This document shows positions 8,593-17,254 of a DNA stretch of 37,511 bases, in pieces. The first letter of the stretch is position 1. Each line of letters begins with the position of its first letter. The stretch is taken from positions 1 to 37,511 of the forward strand of contig NZ_LZMD01000110.1 in NCBI RefSeq assembly GCF_001668575.1, in the 5' to 3' direction. A program made the translations under genes and the position numbers. Origin of the DNA: Mycobacterium sp. 1164985.4. GTDB lineage: Bacteria; Actinomycetota; Actinomycetes; Mycobacteriales; Mycobacteriaceae. The notes under the pieces are model-generated. The model made no database searches. It saw nothing but the letters and a program-made list of their open reading frames with translations, and was not told the DNA's origin.

Positions 8593-9735
8593 ATGACCAC
8601 GGAAGCACCGAAGGCTGATCTCGCGCAGCCGTCTGCCGAATCGCCGAAGCGCGCGTGGCTCGGACCGACCATCTCGGTCGCCGCCCTCCTTGCCGTCGCG
8701 GTGTTCTTCGGGATCAACACGCGAAAGGGGCCGGGCTCTCCGCGGATCGCCAACCCCGAGGTCGAGGGCGCGCCGCGGCCGGTCGAAGCGCTGTTCGGGT
8801 GGAGCCCGTCCACCTGGGTGGTGGTCCTCGAGACCTTCACCGTCATCACGATGGTCGTCATCGTCACCCTGTGGGTGGTCCAGTGGCGCCGCAACCCGCA
8901 CAACCCGACGTTGTTGATGGCTCTGGTCACTTCGTTGATCGTGTGGCAGGACCCGATCATGAACTGGTCGCCGTTCGCGGTCTACAACCCGGAACTGGCG
9001 CACCTGCCCGAGGACTGGCCGCTGGTGTCTCTGTCGCCAACGGTCGAACCGTTCGTTGTCCTCGGCTACGTGATGTTCTATCTCGGGCCGTACTTCCCGG
9101 CAATCTGGATTCTGCGAAAACTGCAGGCGCGCAGCTCGGTTGACTCGTTCGTGTGGCGTCACCCGCTGATCAGCCTGGCCGCCATCATCTTCCCGATCGG
9201 GGTGCTGGTGGACGCGGCGCTGGAGATCACCCTGGTGCGCACCGGCATGTACATCTATTCGCAGGTGCCACCGTGGGCGTCGATCTTCAACGGAGAGCCG
9301 CACCAGTTCCCCCTTATCTGGGAAGTCGTGGCGGTGACGTTCGTGATGATCCCCGCCGGTGTGCTGCTCTACCGCGACGACACCGGCAAGTCCGTCGCCG
9401 AGAAGCTGGCTCAGCGGGCCAGGATCTTCGCCTCCAGGCCTCGACTGGGCACCTTCATCGTGATGTTCGTGATCATCAACATCGCCTATCTCTGCTACGG
9501 CGGCCTCTTCGCGATCGTGAAAGCCACCAAGATCTCCACCTCGGTGGCCTGCCCGTGGCCGTATCCCGAGGTGAAAATCTATGACCCGCAGGGGTTCTAC
9601 GAGGAGAACGGGCAGCCTGGCCCGTACTCCGTCGGCATCATGTCGACCTGGATGAGCGGTCAGCCCGACGGCCGGCCCACCGTGGAACTGGGCGCCAAGA
9701 GTGACCGATGTGCGCCGGAAGCGTCGAATGGATAG
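8593..9735 (+). CDS. AveC/spirocyclase-like integral membrane protein
   Basis: A 380-residue polytopic membrane protein. Hydrophobic helices include ISVAALLAVAVFFGI (about 30), a pair near 75-125, FVVLGYVMFYLGPYFPAIWIL, HPLISLAAIIFPIGVLVDAAL, LIWEVVAVTFVMIPAGVLL and LGTFIVMFVIINIAYLCYGGLF. The pattern WQDPIMNW, PEDWP, and a short extracellular segment before FNGEPHQFP recall proteins annotated as AveC-family spirocyclases; AveC acts in avermectin spiroketal formation. Mycobacterial members are of unknown function and common beside P450 and SDR genes. It follows the binding-protein gene by 3 bp and overlaps the next SDR by 8 bp, so it is co-translated with the pathway. A second relative lies at 17251. 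Confidence 0.75.
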   Translation: MTTEAPKADLAQPSAESPKRAWLGPTISVAALLAVAVFFGINTRKGPGSPRIANPEVEGAPRPVEALFGWSPSTWVVVLETFTVITMVVIVTLWVVQWRRNPHNPTLLMALVTSLIVWQDPIMNWSPFAVYNPELAHLPEDWPLVSLSPTVEPFVVLGYVMFYLGPYFPAIWILRKLQARSSVDSFVWRHPLISLAAIIFPIGVLVDAALEITLVRTGMYIYSQVPPWASIFNGEPHQFPLIWEVVAVTFVMIPAGVLLYRDDTGKSVAEKLAQRARIFASRPRLGTFIVMFVIINIAYLCYGGLFAIVKATKISTSVACPWPYPEVKIYDPQGFYEENGQPGPYSVGIMSTWMSGQPDGRPTVELGAKSDRCAPEASNG

Positions 9736-10615
9736 AGGACGAAACGTAGTCATCACCGGCGCCTCGCGTGGGCTCGGACTGGCGTCGGCCACCCATCTGT
9801 ACCGGCAGGGCTGGCAGGTCGTCGCGGCCATGCGTTCCGTCGACGCCGGCATGCAGCGGCTACGCGAGGCCACGGGCGCGGCGCCTGACGATCCGAACCT
9901 GATCGGCGTCACCCTCGATCTGACCGACACCGCGTCGATCGAGGCGGCAGCGAAGTCGATCGTGGAGGCGGTCGGCGCACCGTATGCGGTGGTGCACAAC
10001 GCCGGGATCTCGGCGGCCGGGATGGTCGAGGAGACGCCGATAAGCCTGTGGGAGCAGATGTTCGCCACCAACATCTTCGGCCCGGTCGCGTTGACCAAGG
10101 CGCTGCTGCCTGCCATGCGGGAGGCCGGGCGCGGCCGCATCGTGCTGGTGTCGAGTCAGGGTGGCGTGCGCGGAATGCCCGCCACGGCACCGTATTCGGC
10201 GGTCAAAGGGGCATTGGAACGCTGGGGTGAGTCGATGGCCGCCGAGGTTGCCCCGTTCGGCATCGGTGTCACGATCCTCGTCACCGGAACCTACGACACC
10301 GAGATCATCACCGACGCGGGAACCACCGACTGCCGCGATCTCGACGGTCCGTACGCCAAGCACCACAGCACGATGGACAAACGTGGCCGGGCCGCGATGC
10401 GCATGGCCGCGAGGTCGCCCGAGAAGTTCGCGGTGGGCTTGGCCAAGGCGCTGGACAGCACGAAACCGTTCGCCAAGCGCCCGGTGGGGCCCGATGCGCG
10501 AATGTTGTTGATCGTCAACCGCGTATTTCCCTCCGCCGGACTGCACCAGATGATCCGGTTGATGATGGGCATTCCGCGGTTCGGCGCACTACGAGGAAGC
10601 AGAAATCATGACTGA
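9728..10615 (+). CDS. short-chain dehydrogenase/reductase
   Basis: A 295-residue classical SDR. Motifs: NVVITGASRGLGLA cofactor loop, HNAGIS, active-site Ser in VLVSSQGGVRG and YSAVKG with the catalytic Tyr and Lys. The C-terminal part (KRGRAAMRMAARSPEKFAVGLAKAL) is longer than the minimal SDR and resembles retinol or steroid dehydrogenase-like proteins. ATG 9728 is preferred over GTG 9701 because GGAAG lies about 7 nt upstream and the overlap with the AveC-like gene is then only 8 bp. It overlaps the aldehyde dehydrogenase start by 8 bp. It likely oxidises an alcohol produced by one of the P450s. Confidence 0.9.
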   Translation: MDRGRNVVITGASRGLGLASATHLYRQGWQVVAAMRSVDAGMQRLREATGAAPDDPNLIGVTLDLTDTASIEAAAKSIVEAVGAPYAVVHNAGISAAGMVEETPISLWEQMFATNIFGPVALTKALLPAMREAGRGRIVLVSSQGGVRGMPATAPYSAVKGALERWGESMAAEVAPFGIGVTILVTGTYDTEIITDAGTTDCRDLDGPYAKHHSTMDKRGRAAMRMAARSPEKFAVGLAKALDSTKPFAKRPVGPDARMLLIVNRVFPSAGLHQMIRLMMGIPRFGALRGSRNHD

Positions 10616-12086
10616 CGTTCGCTTCGAATTGAAGATGATGGTCGACGGCAAGCTCGTCGACGGTGAGGCAGGCACCTTCACCAACATCAACCCCGCGACC
10701 GAGGAGGTGCTCGGCGAGGTCGCCGATGCCTCGAAGGCCGATATGCTCCGCGCCATCGACGCGGCGCGCCGCGCCTTCGACGAGACCGACTGGTCAACGA
10801 ATCATGCGTTCCGCCAGAGATGTCTGCTTCAGCTGCAGGAGGCGATCGAGTCCGAACAGGAAGAGCTGCGCGAGGAGCTCATCCTCGAGGTGGGCTGCCC
10901 GCGCGCCATCACGCACGGCCCCCAGCTCGATGCCCCGCTGGCCGACGCTCTGAGATATCCCGCCCGGCTGATCGACGAATATCCCTGGGAGACTTCGCTG
11001 GGCGACGCGCTCGTATCGGTCACCGGAGTCAACACCACACGGAAGGTCTGGCGTGAGCCCGTCGGCGTGGTCGGTGCGATCGTGCCCTGGAACTTCCCGT
11101 TCGAGGTCACGATTCAAAAGCTCGGGCAAGCCCTCGGCACCGGTAACACCGTCGTGCTCAAGCCGGCGCCCAACACCCCCTACAACGCGACCCGGCTAGG
11201 CCGGCTGATCGCCGAGAACACCGATATCCCACCGGGTGTCGTTAACGTCGTCACCGCATCGGATCACTTCGTCGGTGAAGAACTCACGCTGTCCCCGAAG
11301 GTGGACCTCATCTCGTTCACCGGATCCACCGTCGTCGGCCGCCGGATCATGGAGAAGGGCGCCGCGACGATGAAGCGGCTGTTCCTCGAACTCGGCGGCA
11401 AGTCCGCCACCATCGTGCTGGAGGACGCGGACTTCGCGGTGGGCTGCATGATGGGCATCGCACCCTGCATGCATGCGGGCCAGGGGTGTGCCAACCCCAC
11501 CCGGCTGCTGCTGCCGCGGTCTCGTTACGACGAGGGCATCGAGATCCTCAAGGGCATCTACGAGGGTGTCGCACCCGGCGATCCGCAGGATCCGGCCACG
11601 CTGTGCGGACCGGTCATCTCCGACAAACAGCGCAGCCGCATCCGCGGATACATCGACAAGGGCGTCGAGGAGGGGGCGACCCTGTTGGTCGGCGGAGCCG
11701 AGGCGCCCGAGGGCATGGACAAGGGCTACTTCGTCAAGCCCACGTTGTTCGTCAACGTCGACAACTCGATGACCATTGCGCAGGAGGAGATCTTCGGTCC
11801 CGTGCTCTCGGTGATCCCCTTCGACGACGAGGACGACGCGGTGCGCATCGCGAACGACAGCCCGTACGGCCTGGCGGGCAACGTGATGGCGGGAACGCTG
11901 GACCGCGCACTGTCGGTGGCACGACGGCTTCGTGCTGGTTTCATCGGGTTGAACGGCACCGCAGGCTACGGAGCCGACACGCCGTTCGGCGGTTACAAGG
12001 CCAGCGGAATCGGCCGCCAGAACGGTGTCGCCGGGTTCGACCAGTACACCGAGATCAAGTCCGTCGCCTATCCGGCTGGTTCCTAG
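10608..12086 (+). CDS. aldehyde dehydrogenase family protein
   Basis: A full-length 492-residue NAD(P)-dependent aldehyde dehydrogenase. The oxyanion Asn is in VPWNFP (N162), the cofactor loop is FTGSTVVGRRI, the general base is E261 in LELGGKS and the nucleophile is C294 in GQGCANPTRL; EEIFGPVLSV and PFGGYKASGIGR follow. It converts an aldehyde to the carboxylic acid in the cytosol. Its place between an SDR and a P450, overlapping the former by 8 bp and 9 bp from the latter, suits successive oxidation of a hydroxylated side chain or ring-opened product. All catalytic residues are present. Confidence 0.94.
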   Translation: MTDVRFELKMMVDGKLVDGEAGTFTNINPATEEVLGEVADASKADMLRAIDAARRAFDETDWSTNHAFRQRCLLQLQEAIESEQEELREELILEVGCPRAITHGPQLDAPLADALRYPARLIDEYPWETSLGDALVSVTGVNTTRKVWREPVGVVGAIVPWNFPFEVTIQKLGQALGTGNTVVLKPAPNTPYNATRLGRLIAENTDIPPGVVNVVTASDHFVGEELTLSPKVDLISFTGSTVVGRRIMEKGAATMKRLFLELGGKSATIVLEDADFAVGCMMGIAPCMHAGQGCANPTRLLLPRSRYDEGIEILKGIYEGVAPGDPQDPATLCGPVISDKQRSRIRGYIDKGVEEGATLLVGGAEAPEGMDKGYFVKPTLFVNVDNSMTIAQEEIFGPVLSVIPFDDEDDAVRIANDSPYGLAGNVMAGTLDRALSVARRLRAGFIGLNGTAGYGADTPFGGYKASGIGRQNGVAGFDQYTEIKSVAYPAGS

Positions 12087-12095
12087 GAGGAAGCC

Positions 12096-13319
12096 ATGCA
12101 ACTGTTGTTCGAGGACCTCGAGGATTTCGGCGAGTTCGACGACTTCGTGTCGGGCGATGTGCGCGACCCCTACACCGAGCTGGCCAGGTTGCGTCGCGAG
12201 GAGCCCGTCCAGAAGATCGAGATCCCCGGAATCCCTGGGCAAGAGGGCAAGCCGATCGTCATGGTCTACCGCTATGAAGAGGCCCAGCAGATGCTGCGGG
12301 ACAACGAGACGTTTTCCTCGGCGATCATCATCCAGGCGTTCGGGGACGTGTTCGGTAAGCATGTGATGCTCGGCATGGACGAACCCGAGCACGGCAGGCA
12401 CCGGGGCCTGGTCGCCAAGGCGTTCTCGCAGAAGGCCCTGGCCCGCTGGGAAGACACGCTGGTGACGAGGATCGGCAACGCGTTGATCGACCGGTTCGCC
12501 GAGCGAGGAAGTGTCGACCTGGTCAAGGAATTCAACTTCCCGTACCCCACGCTGATCATCGCCGGGCTGCTGGGTCTGCCGCAGGACGACTACGCGCAAT
12601 TCCAGAAGTGGTCCATCTCGCTGCTGTCATTCACGGTCAACCCCGAACGCGGGAAGGAAGCGTCCGCGGCGCTGGCCGACTACTTCAGGCCCATCCTCGC
12701 CGCGCGTCGCGAGGAACCGCGAGACGATCTGATCAGCCGGCTCGCCGGGGCCGAGATCGACGGCGAGCAGCTCTCGGACGAGGAGATCTTCTCGTTCCTG
12801 CGGCTGCTCTTGCCCGCGGGAGTGGAGACCACGTACCGGGCATTCGGCAACCTGATGTTCGGGCTGCTGACCAATCCCGAACAGCTGGAAGCCCTTCGGG
12901 CCGACCGGTCACTCATACCGCAGGCGATCGAGGAGGCGGTGCGCTGGGAGCCGCCGCTGAGCATGATCACCCGGATCGCAAGCCGCGACACCGAACTCGG
13001 CGGCGTTCACATCCCCGAGGGTTCGTCGGTGATGCCGGTGTTGGGCGCAGCCAACCGGCAGGACGAGCGGTTCCCCGACCCCGATGAATTCGACATCTTC
13101 CGGGAATCCAAGGCCAACATCGGGTGGGGCCACGGCGTGCACGTCTGCCTCGGCATGCACCTGGCGCGGTTGGAGATGCGGGTCGCGCTCAACCTCCTAC
13201 TGGATCGCTTGCCGAACCTGCGGCTCGATCCGGGCGCCGAGGAGGCCTACATCCGCGGCCAGGTGTTCCGGTCACCGACCGCGCTGCCCATCCTCTTCGA
13301 CCCGACCGCCAACCCGTGA
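12096..13319 (+). CDS. cytochrome P450 (second of three)
   Basis: A 407-residue P450 with I-helix segment PAGVETT (240-246), K-helix ExxR (E280, R283) and haem loop WGHGVHVCLG with Cys351. The usual Phe at the head of the haem loop is Trp (W344). Ribosome site AGGAGGAAG lies just before ATG 12096. The gene follows the aldehyde dehydrogenase by 9 bp and shares a GTGA stop/start overlap with the next SDR. It is a soluble monooxygenase; the redox partner must come from elsewhere. The substrate is unknown. Confidence 0.93.
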   Translation: MQLLFEDLEDFGEFDDFVSGDVRDPYTELARLRREEPVQKIEIPGIPGQEGKPIVMVYRYEEAQQMLRDNETFSSAIIIQAFGDVFGKHVMLGMDEPEHGRHRGLVAKAFSQKALARWEDTLVTRIGNALIDRFAERGSVDLVKEFNFPYPTLIIAGLLGLPQDDYAQFQKWSISLLSFTVNPERGKEASAALADYFRPILAARREEPRDDLISRLAGAEIDGEQLSDEEIFSFLRLLLPAGVETTYRAFGNLMFGLLTNPEQLEALRADRSLIPQAIEEAVRWEPPLSMITRIASRDTELGGVHIPEGSSVMPVLGAANRQDERFPDPDEFDIFRESKANIGWGHGVHVCLGMHLARLEMRVALNLLLDRLPNLRLDPGAEEAYIRGQVFRSPTALPILFDPTANP

Positions 13320-14227
13320 GTGATCTGCGTTTCGACGATCGCGTGGTGGTCGTCACCGGGGGCGGCCGTGGAATCGGCCGCGGCCACGCGCTGCTGGCTG
13401 CCGCCAAGGGGGCGTCCGTCGTGGTCGCCGACAACGGCGCCGAGATCGACGGCCGCACATGCGCCGCGCGACCGGCCGACGCGGTGGCCGAGGAGATCAC
13501 CCAGACCGGCGGACGAGCGGTGGCGTGCAGCGCCTCGGTCGCCGACGAGGCGGGGGCGCAGTCGATCATCGATGCCGCTCTCGACGCGTTCGGACGTATA
13601 GACGCGGTGATCAACAACGCGGGCGTTCACGACCCGGGTCTTTTCGAGACGCTGTCGGCGGAACGGGTGCGCCGGATGCTCGACGTGCATTACTTCGGAA
13701 CGCTTTTCGTCACGCGGGCCGCATGGTCCCATCTCACTGAGGCCGGCGCGGGCCGGATCGTCAACACCGTCTCCGAAGCCATGCTCGGCGGCATACCGGA
13801 GCTCACGAGCTACGGCGCGGCCAAGGGAGCGGTGTGGGGGTTGACCCGCAACCTCGCCACCGAGGGCGCGGCCCACGGCATCGGGGTCAATGCGATCGCG
13901 CCGCGGGCTTACACCCGCATGTCCGCATCGCAGAGCCGGCAATTGGCCGATTTGTACGGCATGTCGGAGGAGACGATGTCGGAGATCAACGCCGGCATGC
14001 CTCCCGAACTATGCGCTCCCGCAGCGATTTTCCTTGCCCATGAGTCCTGTGCGTTGAACGGCGAGGTGTTGCTGACCGGGATGGGCGGTGTCTCGCGGCT
14101 GGCGGTCGTGCGCACCCAGGGCATCTGGAAGCAGCCACTGACCGCCAAAGACATCGCCGAGAACCTCGACACGATCATGACCGTCGACGACGCCTACGTG
14201 ACCGAAGCAACCAGGAGTGTCCTGTGA
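13316..14227 (+). CDS. short-chain dehydrogenase/reductase
   Basis: A 303-residue SDR starting at GTG 13316, which overlaps the P450 stop as GTGA. Motifs: VVVTGGGRGIGRGHAL, NNAGVHD, the Ser region IVNTVSEAM and YGAAKG with catalytic Tyr and Lys. The Ser position reads TVSEAM, close to standard. The beta2 loop (NGAEIDGRTCAARPADAVAEEI) is long, as in the SDR at 3847, again similar to 3-hydroxyacyl-CoA-type dehydrogenases. It overlaps the following P450 as GTGA. It is probably an alcohol or hydroxyacyl dehydrogenase of this pathway. Confidence 0.9.
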   Translation: MSDLRFDDRVVVVTGGGRGIGRGHALLAAAKGASVVVADNGAEIDGRTCAARPADAVAEEITQTGGRAVACSASVADEAGAQSIIDAALDAFGRIDAVINNAGVHDPGLFETLSAERVRRMLDVHYFGTLFVTRAAWSHLTEAGAGRIVNTVSEAMLGGIPELTSYGAAKGAVWGLTRNLATEGAAHGIGVNAIAPRAYTRMSASQSRQLADLYGMSEETMSEINAGMPPELCAPAAIFLAHESCALNGEVLLTGMGGVSRLAVVRTQGIWKQPLTAKDIAENLDTIMTVDDAYVTEATRSVL

Positions 14228-15492
14228 CCGATTATGAAACCGTCGACTTCTTCACCGACGCCAACCTCGTCCCCGACCCCTACCCGTACTTCGACTTTCT
14301 TCGATCCAAATGTCCGGTGGCTCCGGCGACCCCGTTCAACGTGCTGGCCGTCACCGGATACGAAGAGGCGCTCGCGGTATACAAAGACCCGGCCTTCTCG
14401 TCGTGCGTGTCGGTCGCCGGCCCGTTCTCGGGAATGCCCTTCGGGCCCGGTGAATCCGACGACGTCAGCGAGCTGATCGAACAACACCGCGGTGCCGTGC
14501 CGATGGCCGAGCACATCACGTCGCAGGATCCACCGCTGCACACCCGCACCCGCGGATTGCTCAACAAGCTGATCACCCCCAAGCGCCTCAAGGAGAACGA
14601 GGACTTCATGTGGCGGTTGGCCGATCAGCAACTCGACACCTTCCTCGACAAAGGCAGCTGTGAGTTCCTGGCCGCGTACGCCAAACCGTTCTCGCTACTG
14701 GTCATCGCCGACCTACTCGGTGTGCCGCTTGAGGATCACGACGAGTTCAAAGAGGTCTTCGCGCTCGAAACCGTCGGCGAACTCGGCAAGGAGGCGCCGA
14801 CCTCGCACAACCCGCTGCAGTGGCTCAACGACAAGTTCTACTCCTACATCGAGGACCGCAGGCGCTCACCGCGCGAGGACGTGCTGACCGAGCTGGCGCA
14901 GGCGAAACACGAGGACGGCTCGACGCCCGACATCGAGGATGTCATGAACCTGTCGACGTTCCTGTTCGCGGCGGGCACAGAGACGACTACGAAGCTGGTC
15001 AGTTCGGCGGTCCGCTTCATCGCCGACAACCCGGGCTGTGAGAGAGAACTGCGCGACGACCGCAGCAAGATCCCCGCCTTCCTCGAGGAGACGCTGCGGA
15101 TGGAAAGTCCTGTCAAATCGCACTTCCGAATGGCGCGCACCACCACCAAGATCGGTGAGGTCGAGGTGCCCGCCGGTACGACTGTGATGCTGCTTCCGGG
15201 AGCCTGCAACCGCGACGAGCGTAAGTTCGCCGACCCCAACACCTTCCGGGCGGACCGGCCGAACGTGCGCGAGCAGATCGCGTTCATCCGCGGCGTACAT
15301 TCGTGCCCGGGGGCGCCGTTGGCCCGCGCGGAAGGGCGGATCTCGTTGAACCGGATCCTCGACCGGATGAGCGACATCACGATCTCCACCGAGCACCACG
15401 GCCCGCCGGACGACCGCCGCTTCGCCTATGAGCCGACGTTCATCATGCGAGGGCTCAGCGAACTGCACATCACCTTCAACCCGATCGGCTGA
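14224..15492 (+). CDS. cytochrome P450 (third of three)
   Basis: A 422-residue P450 translated from GTG 14224 inside the previous stop codon. Motifs: FAAGTETTTK in the I-helix (about 248-257), ExxR (E289, R292) and haem loop FIRGVHSCPG with Cys361. The second residue of the classical FGxGxHxCxG loop is Ile (I355) instead of Gly, and Pro follows Cys, features of some actinobacterial CYP subfamilies. It is expected to be a functional monooxygenase. The mycofactocin-type SDR follows after 23 bp, suggesting a hydroxylation and dehydrogenation pair. Confidence 0.92.
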   Translation: MTDYETVDFFTDANLVPDPYPYFDFLRSKCPVAPATPFNVLAVTGYEEALAVYKDPAFSSCVSVAGPFSGMPFGPGESDDVSELIEQHRGAVPMAEHITSQDPPLHTRTRGLLNKLITPKRLKENEDFMWRLADQQLDTFLDKGSCEFLAAYAKPFSLLVIADLLGVPLEDHDEFKEVFALETVGELGKEAPTSHNPLQWLNDKFYSYIEDRRRSPREDVLTELAQAKHEDGSTPDIEDVMNLSTFLFAAGTETTTKLVSSAVRFIADNPGCERELRDDRSKIPAFLEETLRMESPVKSHFRMARTTTKIGEVEVPAGTTVMLLPGACNRDERKFADPNTFRADRPNVREQIAFIRGVHSCPGAPLARAEGRISLNRILDRMSDITISTEHHGPPDDRRFAYEPTFIMRGLSELHITFNPIG

Positions 15493-15515
15493 CCCAGAAA
15501 TCGAAGGAGTAGAAC

Positions 15516-16394
15516 ATGACCGGAAAGCTCGAGGGCAAGGTCGCTTTCATCACCGGGGCCGCCCGCGGTCAGGGTCGTGCGCACGCCATCGCGATGGCCA
15601 AAGAGGGAGCCGACATCATCGCGGTCGACATCTGTCGTGACATCCCGTCGAATCCGTATCCGCTCGCCACACCAGAGGATCTGTCCGAAACCGAGCGCGC
15701 CGTCAAGGAGGTCGGCCGCCGCGTCGTCGCCCGGGTGGCCGACGTCCGCGAGCGCCACGAACTCCGCGAGGCGGTGGAGGCGGGGGTGGCCGATCTCGGC
15801 AAGATCGACATCGTGGTGGCCAACGCCGGGATCCTGCCGATGGCCATGGGTAATCCCGATCCGATGGGATTTGTCGACGCCTCCGACGTCGACCTGGTCG
15901 GCGTGATGAACACCGTCGCGGTGGCGCTTCCGCACCTGCCCGACGGTGCGTCGGTCATCGTGACCGGATCCACCGCGGGCATGATCCGCGGCACCACGAC
16001 GAGCCCGGACATGGGTCCCGGTGGAGCCGGCTACGGCTGGAGCAAGCGCGTCGTGATCGAGTACGTCGACGAGATGTGTCTTCACCTGGCGCCGAGGATG
16101 ATTCGCATCAATGCCATCCACCCGACCAACTGCAACACCCATCTGTTGCAGAACGAGGGAATGTACGGCGTGTTCCGGCCCGACCTGAAGGCCGAGGGCA
16201 AGACACCCACCCGCGAAGACGCCGAACCGCTTTTCTCGCTCTTTCAGGCCATGCCGATCCCGTATATCGAGCCCGAGGACATGGCGAACCTCGGCGTGTT
16301 CCTGGCCAGCGATGACAGCCGCTACATCACCGGCCAGCACATCCGGGTGGATGCAGGCTCACTGCTCAAGTGGCCCAACGGCCCCGGCGGCTAA
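15516..16394 (+). CDS. mycofactocin-coupled SDR oxidoreductase
   Basis: A 292-residue SDR of the subfamily that keeps its nicotinamide cofactor tightly bound and depends on the peptide-derived redox carrier mycofactocin. Diagnostic features are FITGAARGQGRAHA, the extended insertion after beta2 (DICRDIPSNPYPLATPEDLSETERAVKEVG), and VANAGI. The active site is TGSTAG with YGWSKRVV. Ribosome site AAGGAG lies before ATG 15516. The TAA overlaps the stop of the convergent TetR gene. Its presence means the pathway's electrons likely flow to the mycofactocin pool; mycofactocin biosynthesis genes are not in this window. Confidence 0.92.
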   Translation: MTGKLEGKVAFITGAARGQGRAHAIAMAKEGADIIAVDICRDIPSNPYPLATPEDLSETERAVKEVGRRVVARVADVRERHELREAVEAGVADLGKIDIVVANAGILPMAMGNPDPMGFVDASDVDLVGVMNTVAVALPHLPDGASVIVTGSTAGMIRGTTTSPDMGPGGAGYGWSKRVVIEYVDEMCLHLAPRMIRINAIHPTNCNTHLLQNEGMYGVFRPDLKAEGKTPTREDAEPLFSLFQAMPIPYIEPEDMANLGVFLASDDSRYITGQHIRVDAGSLLKWPNGPGG

Positions 16395-17047
16395 GGCCGG
16401 TGCAGGAACCCGTGCAGGATCGCCTGCACGAGTTCGTCGACGATCGCCTCACGTGACGGCGGCCGGCTGCCGAAGAATGTGGACCGCAAAGCCACCATGC
16501 CGACGATCATCGCGACCGTCGAGTGCGCGGGTAGATCGGGTTGATCCGACCGAAGGCCCCGCAGCCGGATGCCTTCGGCGCTGATCTGGCCGAGCAGCGT
16601 GAGCGCGCGCCTGATGTCGGCGATACCGGCGCTGTCGATCTCCTCGTCGGTGAGCCCATCCGACGCGACGAGAGTCAGCAGCAGGCCCCGGTGTTCGATG
16701 AGCACGTCGTAAAGACGCCCGACGAATTGCCGGGTCAGTTCCTCTTCGGTGACTTTGTCCGGTATGACGGCCTGCCACGTCTCACCGAAGTCGTCGACGA
16801 AATCGGTGAACGGGAGAACCAGCGCCTCGCGGAACAGTCCGGCCTTCGAACCGAAGTGACGGAACAACAGGTACTCGGTAACGCCTGCCGCCTCGGCGAT
16901 CTCCCGCGTGGTGGTGCTGCGATAGTCCCGGCGCGCGAACAGGTCACGGGCGGCGTCGAGCAGGAGCCGCCGGGCCTCGCCAGGGGCCCTGCGCGAAGCC
17001 TGCGGCTCTCCGGTGGATCCCTTCTTCGACGAACGTCGCTGGGGCAC
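16391..17047 (-). CDS. TetR-family transcriptional regulator
   Basis: A 218-residue TetR protein. The helix-turn-helix reads RSTTTREIAEAAGVTEYLLFRHFGSKAGLFREAL (about residues 40-73), followed by a helical ligand-binding domain. I chose GTG 17047; the open frame continues to 17515 only as antisense of the AveC-like gene. It is convergent with the SDR (stops overlap) and divergent from the microprotein and AveC-like pair. A perfect 9-bp inverted repeat lies 38-57 bp upstream of its start, which is almost certainly its operator, so it should repress itself and the divergent genes. Confidence 0.9.
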   Translation of the reverse strand: MPQRRSSKKGSTGEPQASRRAPGEARRLLLDAARDLFARRDYRSTTTREIAEAAGVTEYLLFRHFGSKAGLFREALVLPFTDFVDDFGETWQAVIPDKVTEEELTRQFVGRLYDVLIEHRGLLLTLVASDGLTDEEIDSAGIADIRRALTLLGQISAEGIRLRGLRSDQPDLPAHSTVAMIVGMVALRSTFFGSRPPSREAIVDELVQAILHGFLHRP

Positions 17048-17084
17048 GGCAAATGACGATAGTCGTCTCTTGACCCCGAGACCG

Positions 17085-17104
17085 GTAATAGTGTCCACTA
17101 TTAC
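17085..17104. promoter_or_regulatory. TetR operator palindrome
   Basis: GTAATAGTG-TC-CACTATTAC is a perfect 9-bp inverted repeat with a 2-bp centre, in the divergent gap between the TetR gene (start 17047) and the microprotein ORF (start 17135). The 20-bp length and divergent placement are typical of TetR self-regulated operators. It differs from the TTTGGT dyad found near the tandem TetR gene. Confidence 0.8.
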
Positions 17105-17134
17105 AGCTGGGGGACGGTGTGGAAGGACGTGGTC

Positions 17135-17254
17135 ATGGGCCAACTCGTCATGCTCGGAACGCTGTTCGGGCTGCTCGTCTTGATCATCCGACTGGTGCTG
17201 TACTTCGATCCCGAAGCGCGCGGCGAGAAGAGCGCTGCCGAGGACGAGCGATGA
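17135..17254 (+). CDS. small membrane protein (39 residues)
   Basis: A short ORF that opens with MGQLVMLGTLFGLLVLII, continues RLVLYFDPEARGEKS and ends in a charged tail AAEDER. It has one hydrophobic helix (about residues 4-24), so it is probably a single-pass membrane microprotein. GGAAGGA lies 5-6 nt before ATG 17135, and its stop overlaps the AveC-like start as ATGA, a common sign of a real, coupled gene. An in-frame GTG at 17117 would add six residues. The operator palindrome lies 31 bp upstream. I do not recognise a family; it may be an accessory subunit of the AveC-like protein. Confidence 0.65.
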   Translation: MGQLVMLGTLFGLLVLIIRLVLYFDPEARGEKSAAEDER

